Assembly (NCBI GenBank): GCA_947642445.1
Contig: CANRSF010000015.1
Coordinates: 1-58,290 of the forward strand
Direction: 5' to 3'
DNA length: 58,290 nt
Source of the DNA: an uncultured Collinsella sp.
Lineage (GTDB): Bacteria > Actinomycetota > Coriobacteriia > Coriobacteriales > Coriobacteriaceae
Shown here: piece by piece, positions 17,079-24,864 of the stretch
Layout: each line of letters starts with the position of its first letter
Position numbering within the stretch: the stretch's first letter is position 1
The notes under the pieces: generated by a model
Databases searched by the model: none
What the model was told of the DNA's origin: nothing
The model's input: only the letters and a program-made list of their open reading frames with translations
Program-made: the position numbers and the translations under genes

Positions 17079-18530
17079 CTACTCGACCGTATCGACCGTT
17101 GCTGCCACGTTGCCGTCTGCCATGCGCACGCGAATGGCGTCGCCAGGCTTAAAGGTCTTGGCACTCGTAGCCACACCATCATCGCTGTACGCGATGGAAT
17201 AGCCGCGAGCAAGCACTTTGAGCGGCGACAGGGCATCGAGCGACGCTGCCGCACGGCTCAGGTCGGACGCTGGCTTGCTGAGCATCGTGCGCCCTTGATG
17301 CTCTAGGCGGGAACTCGCAAGCGTGAGCGCATGGCGCTTACCATCGAGCCCCGAGGTGCTTGTAATCAGACGCTCGGGCAAGCGCTCAAAGTTGGAGCGG
17401 AATGTCCCGACCGAGCGTACTATGGCGCCCGACAGGCGATCGGCAGTCAGTGCAAGCTCCGATTCGCGACGCTCGACCATAAATGTGGGGTCGTTGAGGC
17501 ACGGGCGACACGCAGCGGCATCGAGCGCATCACCCAAGCGAGCCGTATAGGTATCCCAGGCACGGCGACCGCGCTGATCAAGCATCTCCAGGTCGACCTG
17601 GGCCGACCCAATCATCGATGCCATCGCGGCACCCAGACGCTGATGGCGCGCCTCGAGCACATCGGCCAACTCCGTCATAGCCGGCGCCACCGATTCTGCC
17701 GCCGCCGTGGGCGTGGAGGCGCGTCGGTCGCTCACCATGTCGCAAATCGAGGTATCGGGCTCATGGCCAATGCCGGTCACCACGGGCACAGGACAAGCCG
17801 CCACCGCGCGGGCAAGCTCCTCGTCATTAAAGGTCATGAGGTCCTCAAAGGAGCCGCCGCCGCGCACCAGCAAAATACAGTCGGGCGCCGGCGTAATGGA
17901 AGCGGCGCGGCGCAAGCCATCAATGAGCTCGGCCGGCGCACCCTCGCCTTGAACCTTGGCGCCCACGCAGACAAGCTCGACGAGCGGGTTGCGACGGCGC
18001 AGCGTACGCTTGACGTCGTCGATTACCGCACCGGAAAGCGAGGTGACGACCGCCACGCGTGAGCAAAACACCGGGATGCGGCGTTTGCGGGACTCGTCCA
18101 TCAGTCCCTCGCGGCGTAGCTTTTCGGCCAACTGCGCCACCTGTTGACGCAGCAGACCCTCCCCCGCCAGCGAAAACGAGCGAGCGACAAAGCTCATGCG
18201 GCCCGTGGCCTTATAGAGATTGAAGCTGCCCTTAAAGCTCACCTGCATGCCGTCACGCAGATCGAAGGTACGCTTGAGATAGGCGCCCTTCCAGATGATG
18301 CAGTCGACGGCGGCCGAGTCGTCTTTAATCTGGAAGTAGCAGTGGCCGCTTCGGGCATTGGGACCACGGAAACCCGTGACCTCGCCCAGGACACTCAGCT
18401 GCGGAATGGCATCGAGCGCACCGGCGGCGATCTCTACCGCCTGGCTCACGCTGAGCTCCTTACGCTCCTGCTCGTCCGAACCGTCGAACTCGGCGGAAAC
18501 GGCATTGCCGGTTAGATTCCAGCCTGCCAC
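17079..18530 (-). CDS. xseA: Exodeoxyribonuclease VII large subunit
   Basis: Catalytic and DNA-binding subunit of exonuclease VII, which degrades single-stranded DNA in the cytoplasm. The N-terminal OB-fold (LSVLGEVTGFRGPNARSGHC, about 45-65) is followed by the catalytic core with LLVRGGGSFEDLMTFNDEEL and PVVTGIGHEPDTSICDMVSD, then long helices and the C-terminal LARGYSIAYSDDG. I chose the GTG at 18530 because AAAGGAGG sits just upstream of it; the ATG 27 bases earlier lacks a site. This gives 483 residues. First gene of the xseA-xseB-HIT group. Confidence 0.95.
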   Translation of the reverse strand: MAGWNLTGNAVSAEFDGSDEQERKELSVSQAVEIAAGALDAIPQLSVLGEVTGFRGPNARSGHCYFQIKDDSAAVDCIIWKGAYLKRTFDLRDGMQVSFKGSFNLYKATGRMSFVARSFSLAGEGLLRQQVAQLAEKLRREGLMDESRKRRIPVFCSRVAVVTSLSGAVIDDVKRTLRRRNPLVELVCVGAKVQGEGAPAELIDGLRRAASITPAPDCILLVRGGGSFEDLMTFNDEELARAVAACPVPVVTGIGHEPDTSICDMVSDRRASTPTAAAESVAPAMTELADVLEARHQRLGAAMASMIGSAQVDLEMLDQRGRRAWDTYTARLGDALDAAACRPCLNDPTFMVERRESELALTADRLSGAIVRSVGTFRSNFERLPERLITSTSGLDGKRHALTLASSRLEHQGRTMLSKPASDLSRAAASLDALSPLKVLARGYSIAYSDDGVATSAKTFKPGDAIRVRMADGNVAATVDTVE

Positions 18531-18645
18531 GCAGCCTCCTTTCGTCATCGTGCACAAGGGCTTCGGCCCTGCGCAAATTCAAGTCCAACACATAGTACAG
18601 CGCCGCGAGGACACGAATCCCCGCGGCGCCCAGCGACCCAATTTG

Positions 18646-19350
18646 TTATCGGTTGGAGTTTCTGTTGTATCGAGCCATAAGATAGAGCAGCTGAATAATC
18701 GAGGTGAGCGCCGCAGCCACATAGGTAAGCGCGGCGGCCGTCAGCACCTTCTTGGCACCGTTGACCTGCTGGGAGCTCATACCCGACTGCTCAATATACG
18801 CCACGGCGCGCCGACTAGCATCAATCTCGACCGGTAGCGTAACCAGTTGGAACAGCACGCTAAACGAGAAGAAGATCAGTGCGAGGGTCGTGAGTCCCGC
18901 GATGTTCATAAACAGGCCCATGAGCAGCACGATGGTCCAAGTGTTCTGGGTAAAGTTGACGACCGGCACGAGGGCGGTGCGTACCTTCATCATGGCATAG
19001 CCGCTTTGACGCTGCGCGGCATGGCCTGCCTCGTGACAAGCGACAGCAACGCTTGCGACCGAGCCGCCCGAACGGTTGGAATCCGACAGATACAGGTTAT
19101 TGTCCTGCGGGTTGTAATGGTCGGTGAGCTCACCGGCGACGCCCTTGATACCCACGGCGTTGCAACCGTTGGCGTCGAGCATGCGGCGAGCGACCGTGGC
19201 ACCCGTGTCGCCGTCCGAGCGAACCTTGGACCACGTCTTGTACGTCGAATTGATATAGCTCTGCGCAGCAAGGCCAAGCACCGTGCAGACAAGAACAACC
19301 AGCAGGTACAGCGGGTCGATGCCAAAGCCATATCCATAGTAATAGGGCAT
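18646..19350 (-). CDS. Zinc metallopeptidase, YugP type
   Basis: A 234-residue membrane-associated zinc peptidase (Zn_peptidase_2, YugP-like). The N-terminal membrane segment covers about residues 11-30 and two more hydrophobic segments follow residue 130. The metal site is HEAGHAAQ at about residues 105-112, preceded by NLYLSDSNRSGGSVASVA. The family is widespread but its physiological substrate is unknown. It stands alone between RNase D and xseA. Confidence 0.9.
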   Translation of the reverse strand: MPYYYGYGFGIDPLYLLVVLVCTVLGLAAQSYINSTYKTWSKVRSDGDTGATVARRMLDANGCNAVGIKGVAGELTDHYNPQDNNLYLSDSNRSGGSVASVAVACHEAGHAAQRQSGYAMMKVRTALVPVVNFTQNTWTIVLLMGLFMNIAGLTTLALIFFSFSVLFQLVTLPVEIDASRRAVAYIEQSGMSSQQVNGAKKVLTAAALTYVAAALTSIIQLLYLMARYNRNSNR

Positions 19351-19414
19351 GCGAATTCCTCCAAATCGAGTTACACGTTGGAGGCATTCTACCCACTCAG
19401 CAGACTAGGCTTCC

Positions 19415-20548
19415 CTATAACAACTCAATCTTTCCGTCCTTCACGGTGAGCCCCATATTGCCGGAAAGCAGATCGTCCAGGCGCGAACCCACAAGCTCAA
19501 AACGCCAGCCTTCGCGCAGGGGGCTTTGCTCAGGATGCTCGATGTAATCGGCCAGGTCATCGCGCGAGGCAATGACCGAGGTCGCCACCCCCGAGCGCTC
19601 GGCAACCAGGCGGATGAGCGCATACATCAGGTCCGTCACGCTCTCCAGCTCCGGCGAGATCTGACGGTGTCCGCGCACCATGAGCGGCAGGCGATCGTAC
19701 GGGCAGCTCGCGCCGCGCTTGATGGCCATGAGCGCGCCGTCCACATCGCGCTCCCCCAACTGGTCGGTACCGCGAATGCTACGGAACTCCTCAACGCGCA
19801 CGGGATTGCGCTTAACGAGCGCAAGCAGCGTGTCGTCGGACATGACCCACTTGCGCGGGATGTTACGGCGCTCGGCGCGGTCCTCGCGCCAGGCGGCGAG
19901 CTCGCGCGCGATGCCCAACTGGTGACGGCTGCACGAATTGATGCGTTTGACCTTACGGAACGCCTCGTGGCGATCGGCGCGATAGTGCGACTCGTCAGCC
20001 AGCGGGCGCAGCTCGTCGAGTACCCAGTCCACGCGGCCCAGCTCGCGCAGGCGGCTCATCATCTCGGTATAGGCGACGATCAGGTACTTGACGTCATCGA
20101 TCGCGTACTCGATCTGTTTGTCGGTCAGCGGGCGACGCGACCAGTCGGTCAGCGACTCGGTCTTGGGCAGCGAGACGCCGCAAAACGTCTGCACGAGCGC
20201 ACCGTAGGAAATCTGCTGGCGTTCGCCCAAAAAGGCGGCGGCCACCTGCGTGTCAAAAATCGGACGCGGCAGCACGCCTACGGTATGAAGCATAACCTCC
20301 ATATCCTGCGAGCAGGCGTGGAAGACTTTGGTCACGCTCTCGTCGGCCATAAGCTCGGCCAACGGCGACAGGTCGTCGATCACCAGAGGGTCGACCGCGA
20401 CGCTCTCGGCAGGGGTGGCAATCTGAACCAAACACAGGCGCGGATGGAACGTGCGCTCGCGCAAAAACTCGGTATCGACGGCAATCGCGTCAAACTCACG
20501 GGCGCGCTGGCAAAAGTCGAGTAGAGCCTGATGTGTGGAAATGTACAT
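19415..20548 (-). CDS. rnd: Ribonuclease D
   Basis: A 377-residue 3'-5' exoribonuclease. The DEDD catalytic domain starts with AVDTEFLRERTFHPRL, continues with FHACSQDMEVM and ends at YAIDDVKYLIVAY. A first HRDC domain begins around residue 200 and degenerate HRDC sequence follows. I place the start at the ATG at 20548; an in-frame ATG 36 bases upstream would add residues unlike the family. It is divergent from the lipid kinase gene, sharing a 98-base intergenic region. Role: maturation or decay of stable RNA. Confidence 0.93.
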   Translation of the reverse strand: MYISTHQALLDFCQRAREFDAIAVDTEFLRERTFHPRLCLVQIATPAESVAVDPLVIDDLSPLAELMADESVTKVFHACSQDMEVMLHTVGVLPRPIFDTQVAAAFLGERQQISYGALVQTFCGVSLPKTESLTDWSRRPLTDKQIEYAIDDVKYLIVAYTEMMSRLRELGRVDWVLDELRPLADESHYRADRHEAFRKVKRINSCSRHQLGIARELAAWREDRAERRNIPRKWVMSDDTLLALVKRNPVRVEEFRSIRGTDQLGERDVDGALMAIKRGASCPYDRLPLMVRGHRQISPELESVTDLMYALIRLVAERSGVATSVIASRDDLADYIEHPEQSPLREGWRFELVGSRLDDLLSGNMGLTVKDGKIELL

Positions 20549-20646
20549 ATCAACCCATCGAATAAGGTTAGGCCCGAAAAACACGGGTAGGATAACGGCA
20601 TTGTCTTACAACTATACTCGGTTAGTCACAGAACGGGAACGTAAGT

Positions 20647-21564
20647 ATGCGCTGCCTTATCATCCACAACCCGGCATCGGGCCCCAGCTCAGATGAAATC
20701 TACGCATTCACGCACGCCCTCGCGCAGGGCGGCGACGAGGTCGTGATGCGTTTTATCGGCGATGGCATGGAACCCGAGGACGCCGTGGCAGACGTGCGCG
20801 AGTTTGATCGCGTGGTGATTTCGGGCGGCGACGGCACCGTCTCCAACGTGCTCGACCAGATGCGCGGATGCGGCGTCCCCACGCTCGTCTTCCCCTCCGG
20901 CACGGCCTGCCTGTTCTTCAACAACATCGGCAATGCCCCCGAGGCAGCGGCGCTTGCCAAGGCTTGCCGCGCCGGTCGCACGGTCAAAGTGGACATGGGC
21001 GAGCTCTTTTGGCTCGACGAGAACGGCAGAGAGAAGCGCCACGGCTTTATCATCATCGCCGGCTCGGGCTTCGACGCCGAGATCATGATGAAGGCCGCTC
21101 CCACCAAAAACGACATCGGCGAGATCGCCTACTTCCTCTCCGCTCTCGCCACGCCCAACCCCACGGTGGCGCACTTTACCATTGAGCACGACGGCATTGT
21201 CGAGGAGCTCGACGGCATCTGCTGCATGGCGGGCAATACCTCGGTCATTCAAAACGACATCAACCTGTTCCCCGACTGCCGCATGAACGATGGCATGGTC
21301 GATATTGCGGTCATCGAACCCGTGCGCACCGTGCAGCTGCTGCCTACTGTGATCACCGCTGCGCTTGACCCCGCCGGCAAGGTACTCGGGCGCCCGCAGT
21401 TCAAGATCATCCAGACCAAGGAAGCCAAGATCACCTGCACCCCGTCGCTGGGCATGCAGTTCGATGGCGAGATTATCTCCAGCAATTCGGGCGTCTTTGG
21501 AGCCCGCGCGCTTCCGCAATGCCTCGACCTCATCGTCGACGAATTCTCACCGCTCGGACAATAG
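20647..21564 (+). CDS. Diacylglycerol/lipid kinase family protein
   Basis: A 305-residue DAGK_cat protein (YegS/DgkB/LCB5 fold). The N-terminus IIHNPASGPSSDE and the ATP-binding VVISGGDGTVSNVL (about 57-70) are the family signatures; GSGFDAEIM is the usual start of the second domain. Such enzymes phosphorylate diacylglycerol, undecaprenol or related lipids at the inner face of the membrane. A gene for a 30-residue membrane peptide follows after nine bases. The substrate is not predictable. Confidence 0.9.
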   Translation: MRCLIIHNPASGPSSDEIYAFTHALAQGGDEVVMRFIGDGMEPEDAVADVREFDRVVISGGDGTVSNVLDQMRGCGVPTLVFPSGTACLFFNNIGNAPEAAALAKACRAGRTVKVDMGELFWLDENGREKRHGFIIIAGSGFDAEIMMKAAPTKNDIGEIAYFLSALATPNPTVAHFTIEHDGIVEELDGICCMAGNTSVIQNDINLFPDCRMNDGMVDIAVIEPVRTVQLLPTVITAALDPAGKVLGRPQFKIIQTKEAKITCTPSLGMQFDGEIISSNSGVFGARALPQCLDLIVDEFSPLGQ

Positions 21565-21573
21565 GAGGACCCC

Positions 21574-21666
21574 ATGAACGACAATCCCCTGATCGGCTTT
21601 ATTGTCATCGTCTTGGCCATGCTCGTCGGTTACGCCATCAACGTGATTCACCGCCGAAAGAAGTAA
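21574..21666 (+). CDS. 30-residue single-span membrane protein
   Basis: A very small gene with a near-perfect AGGAGG five bases before ATG, starting nine bases after the lipid kinase stop. The peptide has a short polar start (MNDNPLIG), a hydrophobic span of about sixteen residues (FIVIVLAMLVGYAINV) and a basic tail (HRRKK), so it should insert with its C-terminus inside. A strong terminator follows at 21700. Nothing in the sequence gives its function; co-transcription with a lipid kinase suggests a membrane partner or regulator. Confidence 0.7.
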   Translation: MNDNPLIGFIVIVLAMLVGYAINVIHRRKK

Positions 21667-21699
21667 ATCCACATTGGTATGATATTCATCCAGTTATCG

Positions 21700-21749
21700 A
21701 CTCTCCCGCTGTTTATGCAAATCCTAAACAGCGGGAGAGTTTTCTTTTT
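21700..21749 (+). terminator. Strong intrinsic terminator after the lipid kinase operon
   Basis: A 16-base perfect stem (21700-21715 with 21725-21740, ACTCTCCCGCTGTTTA on the left) is followed by TTTCTTTTT. Bases 21750-21974 beyond it are AT-rich and probably hold the dipeptidase promoter, but I cannot choose one. Confidence 0.85.
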
Positions 21750-21974
21750 GACCGCCGTCTAATGCTTTATTCAGCTACAGTAAATGCAGGGTGCCTTTAT
21801 TTAACTAAAGCCATAAAATGAGTATTATTATCCGTTCATCGTATATTTCTTCACGCTCATCGAGCAAAGGCTGTTGTCGAGTGAATACTCTTTACACTTC
21901 CTTTAGGCTAGTAGATGTATTTATTAGCTGAAACTCCGTACGGTTTCGCGGGGTTTCAACAGTTGGAAGGGATT

Positions 21975-23777
21975 ATGAGGTTTACTCATCCTGTCAACAC
22001 GCTCAAGAAGCTCGGCTGCGGCCTTGCGTTTGGAGCAGCGGCTATCATGGCCATGCCGACTTCGGCACTCGCCTGCACCCAGATCTACATGGGCAGCAAG
22101 CTCACGGCAGACGGCAACACGTACTACGGCCGTTCCGAGGACTTCGGTCCGCGCTACATCAAGCACTTTGGCATTGAGCCCGCACACAAGGACGGCAACG
22201 AGTACACCTCGGTCGAGTCCGGTTTTGAGTACAAGTCCAAGGGCGCAACCTACCGCTACACCTTCGTTCGCGACAACCCCTCGCAGTGGGAAGATCGCTA
22301 CGACGCATATTCCGAGGCAGGCATCAACGAGAAGGGTGTCTCCTGCTCTGCCACGTTGAGCACCTCCTATAACGAGAAGGCCGAAGAGGCCGACCCCATC
22401 ACCGAGGAGACTGGCATTGGCGAATACAACTACGCCAGCGTCATTCTGGGCGAGAGTGCCACGGCCCGCGAGGGTGTCGAGCTCCTCGGCAGCCTGATTG
22501 ACGAGCAGGGCGTCTGCTCCAACGACCAGATCATCATTGCCGACAACAACGAGACCTGGTTGTTTGCAGCGCTTTCCGGCCATCAGTGGATCGCCATGAG
22601 GCTCACTGACGATATCGCCTCGCTCAACCCCAACATCGGCAACCTCACCTATGACGTCGACCTCGACGACACCGAGAACTGCCTCCACTCCGAGGGCATC
22701 GAGTCTATGCCTAAGGAGAAGGGCTTTGCCGAGTACACCGACGGCAAGTTCGACGTCGCCAAGACCTACGGCGAGGAGATTGGCGAGGCCGGCATGCACC
22801 AGTGGTCGCGCTATATCCAGGGCCGCGATTACTTCATGGCTCCGCTTGCTGAGGGCACCGACTACGAGATCGTCAAGGACGAGCGCGAAGACGCTCGCGC
22901 GACGACCGGCGCCCTGGTCCACGAAATGCAGCCGCTGTTCTTTACGCCCGGCAAGTCCGACTGGAACACCTTTGAGATGATTCGTTCCTTCGCCGCTCGC
23001 GGCAAGAATGTCGCCGGCCTCAACGCCAACACCGACGGCGCGTATGCCATCGGCTCCAACCGCAACACCGAAATCCACACCTTCCAGATCCGTCACGGCA
23101 TGGACCCCGAGATCGCGACCATCCAGTGGGAGATGCTCTCCAACGCCGAGTTCTCCGTCGCTATCCCCCTCTATTCCGCACTGCTCACCGAGGTCAGCCC
23201 CTACTTCAGCGATCAGGATGTCTCCTTCGATCACTGCGAAGAGGAAGACGTCGTGAACAACGAGGAGCCCGAGAACTCCATCAACTACGTCCTCATGGAC
23301 ATCAACACGCTCGCCTATGAGAACCGCGACCACTGCGCCACCGGCGTCCGCGCCTATCTCGACGCCCTGCAGAAGGAGCTCATCGAGCAGAACCTGACCG
23401 TCGACGAGGCCATGCAGGCCGAAGAAGGCACCGAAGCCCGCACCGCCCTGGCCAACAAGGCCGGCAAGGCTGCAACCAAGAACACCTATGTTAAGTGCAA
23501 GGCCATGCTCGAGGAGATGCGCGACTACCTCCAGGAGGGCGATTTCTCCGAGGAGTTCGTCCCGAGTGACTACGATGCTGACAACGACTGCCTGGTCGAG
23601 TCCATCACCTACGCCGACGAGGCCCTTTCCGATGAGGACGTGGCCGAGCCCGAGGCCGAAGAGGAAGAGGTCACCGAGGAGAAGTCCGAGGGCAACAACA
23701 TGGCCGCCATGGCCGTTGGCGCCGTCGTCATCATCAGTGTCTGCGCCTACGTGATCTATCGTCGCAAGAAGGCCTAA
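21975..23777 (+). CDS. Secreted C69-family dipeptidase with C-terminal anchor
   Basis: A 600-residue Ntn-hydrolase of peptidase family C69 (PepD/dipeptidase A). A signal peptide (KKLGCGLAFGAAAIMAMPT, then SALA) ends directly before CTQIYMG, which puts the nucleophile Cys34 at the mature N-terminus, as this family requires. Middle landmarks are YYGRSEDFGPR and DNNETWLFAALSGHQW. The C-terminus has a Glu-rich linker, one membrane span (MAAMAVGAVVIISVCAYVIY) and RRKKA, so the enzyme is probably tethered to the outer face. The start at 21975 follows GGAAGGG; an in-frame upstream ATG would spoil the signal peptide. It likely trims dipeptides outside the cell. Confidence 0.9.
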   Translation: MRFTHPVNTLKKLGCGLAFGAAAIMAMPTSALACTQIYMGSKLTADGNTYYGRSEDFGPRYIKHFGIEPAHKDGNEYTSVESGFEYKSKGATYRYTFVRDNPSQWEDRYDAYSEAGINEKGVSCSATLSTSYNEKAEEADPITEETGIGEYNYASVILGESATAREGVELLGSLIDEQGVCSNDQIIIADNNETWLFAALSGHQWIAMRLTDDIASLNPNIGNLTYDVDLDDTENCLHSEGIESMPKEKGFAEYTDGKFDVAKTYGEEIGEAGMHQWSRYIQGRDYFMAPLAEGTDYEIVKDEREDARATTGALVHEMQPLFFTPGKSDWNTFEMIRSFAARGKNVAGLNANTDGAYAIGSNRNTEIHTFQIRHGMDPEIATIQWEMLSNAEFSVAIPLYSALLTEVSPYFSDQDVSFDHCEEEDVVNNEEPENSINYVLMDINTLAYENRDHCATGVRAYLDALQKELIEQNLTVDEAMQAEEGTEARTALANKAGKAATKNTYVKCKAMLEEMRDYLQEGDFSEEFVPSDYDADNDCLVESITYADEALSDEDVAEPEAEEEEVTEEKSEGNNMAAMAVGAVVIISVCAYVIYRRKKA

Positions 23778-23795
23778 GGCCCTCATGTCTTAGCT

Positions 23796-23844
23796 GAGCG
23801 GACAAGGCAGCCATGGCAGCCTCGCCCGCTTAGCCCGCTCTTTT
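23796..23844 (+). terminator. Probable terminator after the dipeptidase
   Basis: GAGCGG (23796-23801) pairs with CCGCTC (23835-23840), with an inner AGGC/GCCT stem, and TTTT follows. Placed 18 bases after the stop codon. Confidence 0.5.
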
Positions 23845-23863
23845 GACCGACGGGAAACCCGCC

Positions 23864-23914
23864 TGAAATCTTTTTAAAAAAGATTTCCCCGCACACACTT
23901 CGCTGTGCTATAGT
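23864..23914 (+). promoter_or_regulatory. Candidate promoter of the Trp-leader/ECF operon
   Basis: A -10 TATAGT lies at 23909-23914 with TTCCCC about 18 bases upstream. An AT-rich near-palindrome, AAATCTTTTT-AAAAAAGATTT, sits at about 23864-23885 where an activator, repressor or alpha-subunit contact could occur. The transcript would run about 270 bases before the ECF S gene. Confidence 0.45.
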
Positions 23915-23972
23915 GCAGCGCAACAGCAACTAGGTGCGACCGCGCCACGGCATCACGAAAGGAGCCACCAAC

Positions 23973-24041
23973 ATGAAGAACACGATGAAATCTCTCAACA
24001 ACTGGTGGTGGCGTGATGCGAATACGATCGGTCGACAGTGA
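23973..24041 (+). CDS. Tryptophan-type leader peptide (three consecutive Trp codons)
   Basis: A 22-codon reading frame with a clear GAAAGGAG site eight bases upstream. Codons 11-13 are TGG TGG TGG (24003-24011) in the context LNNWWWRD, followed by a stop at 24039-24041. Trp is otherwise rare, so three in a row is the hallmark of a trp attenuator. The Trp codons overlap one arm of a hairpin (GGCGTGA 24010-24016 with TCACGCC 24047-24053), and a strong terminator lies 37 bases past the stop. The ECF S gene follows. Stalling at scarce Trp-tRNA should relieve termination and raise transporter expression. Confidence 0.88.
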   Translation: MKNTMKSLNNWWWRDANTIGRQ

Positions 24042-24077
24042 GTCCCTCACGCCTGTTTTTGCGCTCTAGGTGATTGG

Positions 24078-24110
24078 AAGGCCTCCGGTTTCGACCGGGG
24101 GCCTTTTTCT
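24078..24110 (+). terminator. Attenuator terminator of the Trp-leader/ECF operon
   Basis: AAGGCCTCCGGT (24078-24089) pairs over twelve positions (one T-G) with 24094-24105 around a TTCG tetraloop, followed by a T-rich tract. It stands between the leader peptide and the ECF S gene, the position of a transcription attenuator. Confidence 0.85.
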
Positions 24111-24185
24111 ATCTCGAGCCCGATCGCATTCGCATCACGCGCCTCCGCTTTTCTCTTGCAATCCCCTTCCGAAAGGATTTTCACC

Positions 24186-24758
24186 ATGCCTCAGAACACC
24201 ACCGCCACCCAGCCCCGCACCGTCCATACCGCCGATCGCGGCAAACTCGATGTCCGCGCCCTCGTCCTGCTCGCCATCCTGCTCGCCGCCGGCTTCATCC
24301 TCAACTTCACCGTCGGCAAGGCAATCTCGGGCATCTCGGGCGGCATGATCAGCCCCGAGTTCATCATCTCGGCCTTCTGCCTCACCATCCTGGTCGTTCG
24401 CCCCAACATCGGCCAGGCGCTCGTCATTGGCCTCATCTCGGCTGCCGTGATCCAGATCACCACCACTTCGCCGTTCGTCGATTTTGCCGCCGAGGGCATC
24501 GCCGCCATGCTCATGGCCGGCATCGTCAACGCCGCCGGCAAGAACGGTCAGGTCAAGCCTGCCGTCGCCATCGTCGCAACCTTCGTGACCACCTTTGTCT
24601 CCGGCGCCATCTTCATGGTCATCAAGATGGCCATGCTCGGCGTGGTCGGCGAGCTCGCCGCCGCCATGTTGCCCGTCGTCGCCATGACCGCCGTCTTTAA
24701 CGCCATTCTGGTCGGCGCCCTCTACTTGCCCATCCAGAAGGCCCTGAAGCTCAACTAA
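24186..24758 (+). CDS. ECF transporter S component, probable tryptophan uptake
   Basis: A 190-residue membrane protein with about six hydrophobic segments starting at residue 27, the size and layout of an ECF substrate-binding (S) subunit. The segment ISAAVIQITTTSPFVDFAAEG resembles the loop of TrpP-type S components. The upstream leader peptide with three Trp codons and attenuator gives independent evidence that tryptophan is the ligand. ATG at 24186 follows AAAGGA; it is the first structural gene of an operon with the ATPase and EcfT genes. Specificity is inferred, not shown. Confidence 0.82.
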   Translation: MPQNTTATQPRTVHTADRGKLDVRALVLLAILLAAGFILNFTVGKAISGISGGMISPEFIISAFCLTILVVRPNIGQALVIGLISAAVIQITTTSPFVDFAAEGIAAMLMAGIVNAAGKNGQVKPAVAIVATFVTTFVSGAIFMVIKMAMLGVVGELAAAMLPVVAMTAVFNAILVGALYLPIQKALKLN

Positions 24759-24804
24759 CCCACAGTGTCCCATCGGTAAAGACTGTCCCAAACAACTAGC
24801 TCTT

Positions 24805-24844
24805 GGGGACGTTCTTAAACGACTAGTCATTAAAGAACGTCCCC
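24805..24844. repeat. Extragenic palindrome between the S and ATPase genes
   Basis: GGGGACGTTCTT (24805-24816) pairs perfectly with AAGAACGTCCCC (24833-24844); the loop contains the palindrome GACTAGTC. No T run follows. It shares GTCCCCGATG (24839-24848) with the hairpin at 49887-49921, so it looks like a member of a dispersed repeat family. It lies directly before the ATPase gene and could reduce or protect downstream mRNA. Confidence 0.5.
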
Positions 24845-24864
24845 GATGACTATGAAAGGTATCC

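Noticed and set aside
21924..23786. A 620-codon open frame on the strand opposite the dipeptidase
   Set aside because: It mirrors the real gene, has a composition of Gly/Val/Leu/Asp typical of antisense frames in high-GC DNA, and no recognisable domain or ribosome site.
24078..24110. Simple terminator of the dipeptidase gene
   Set aside because: It lies 300 bases downstream, after a promoter and a leader peptide; a closer candidate terminator exists at 23796-23844.
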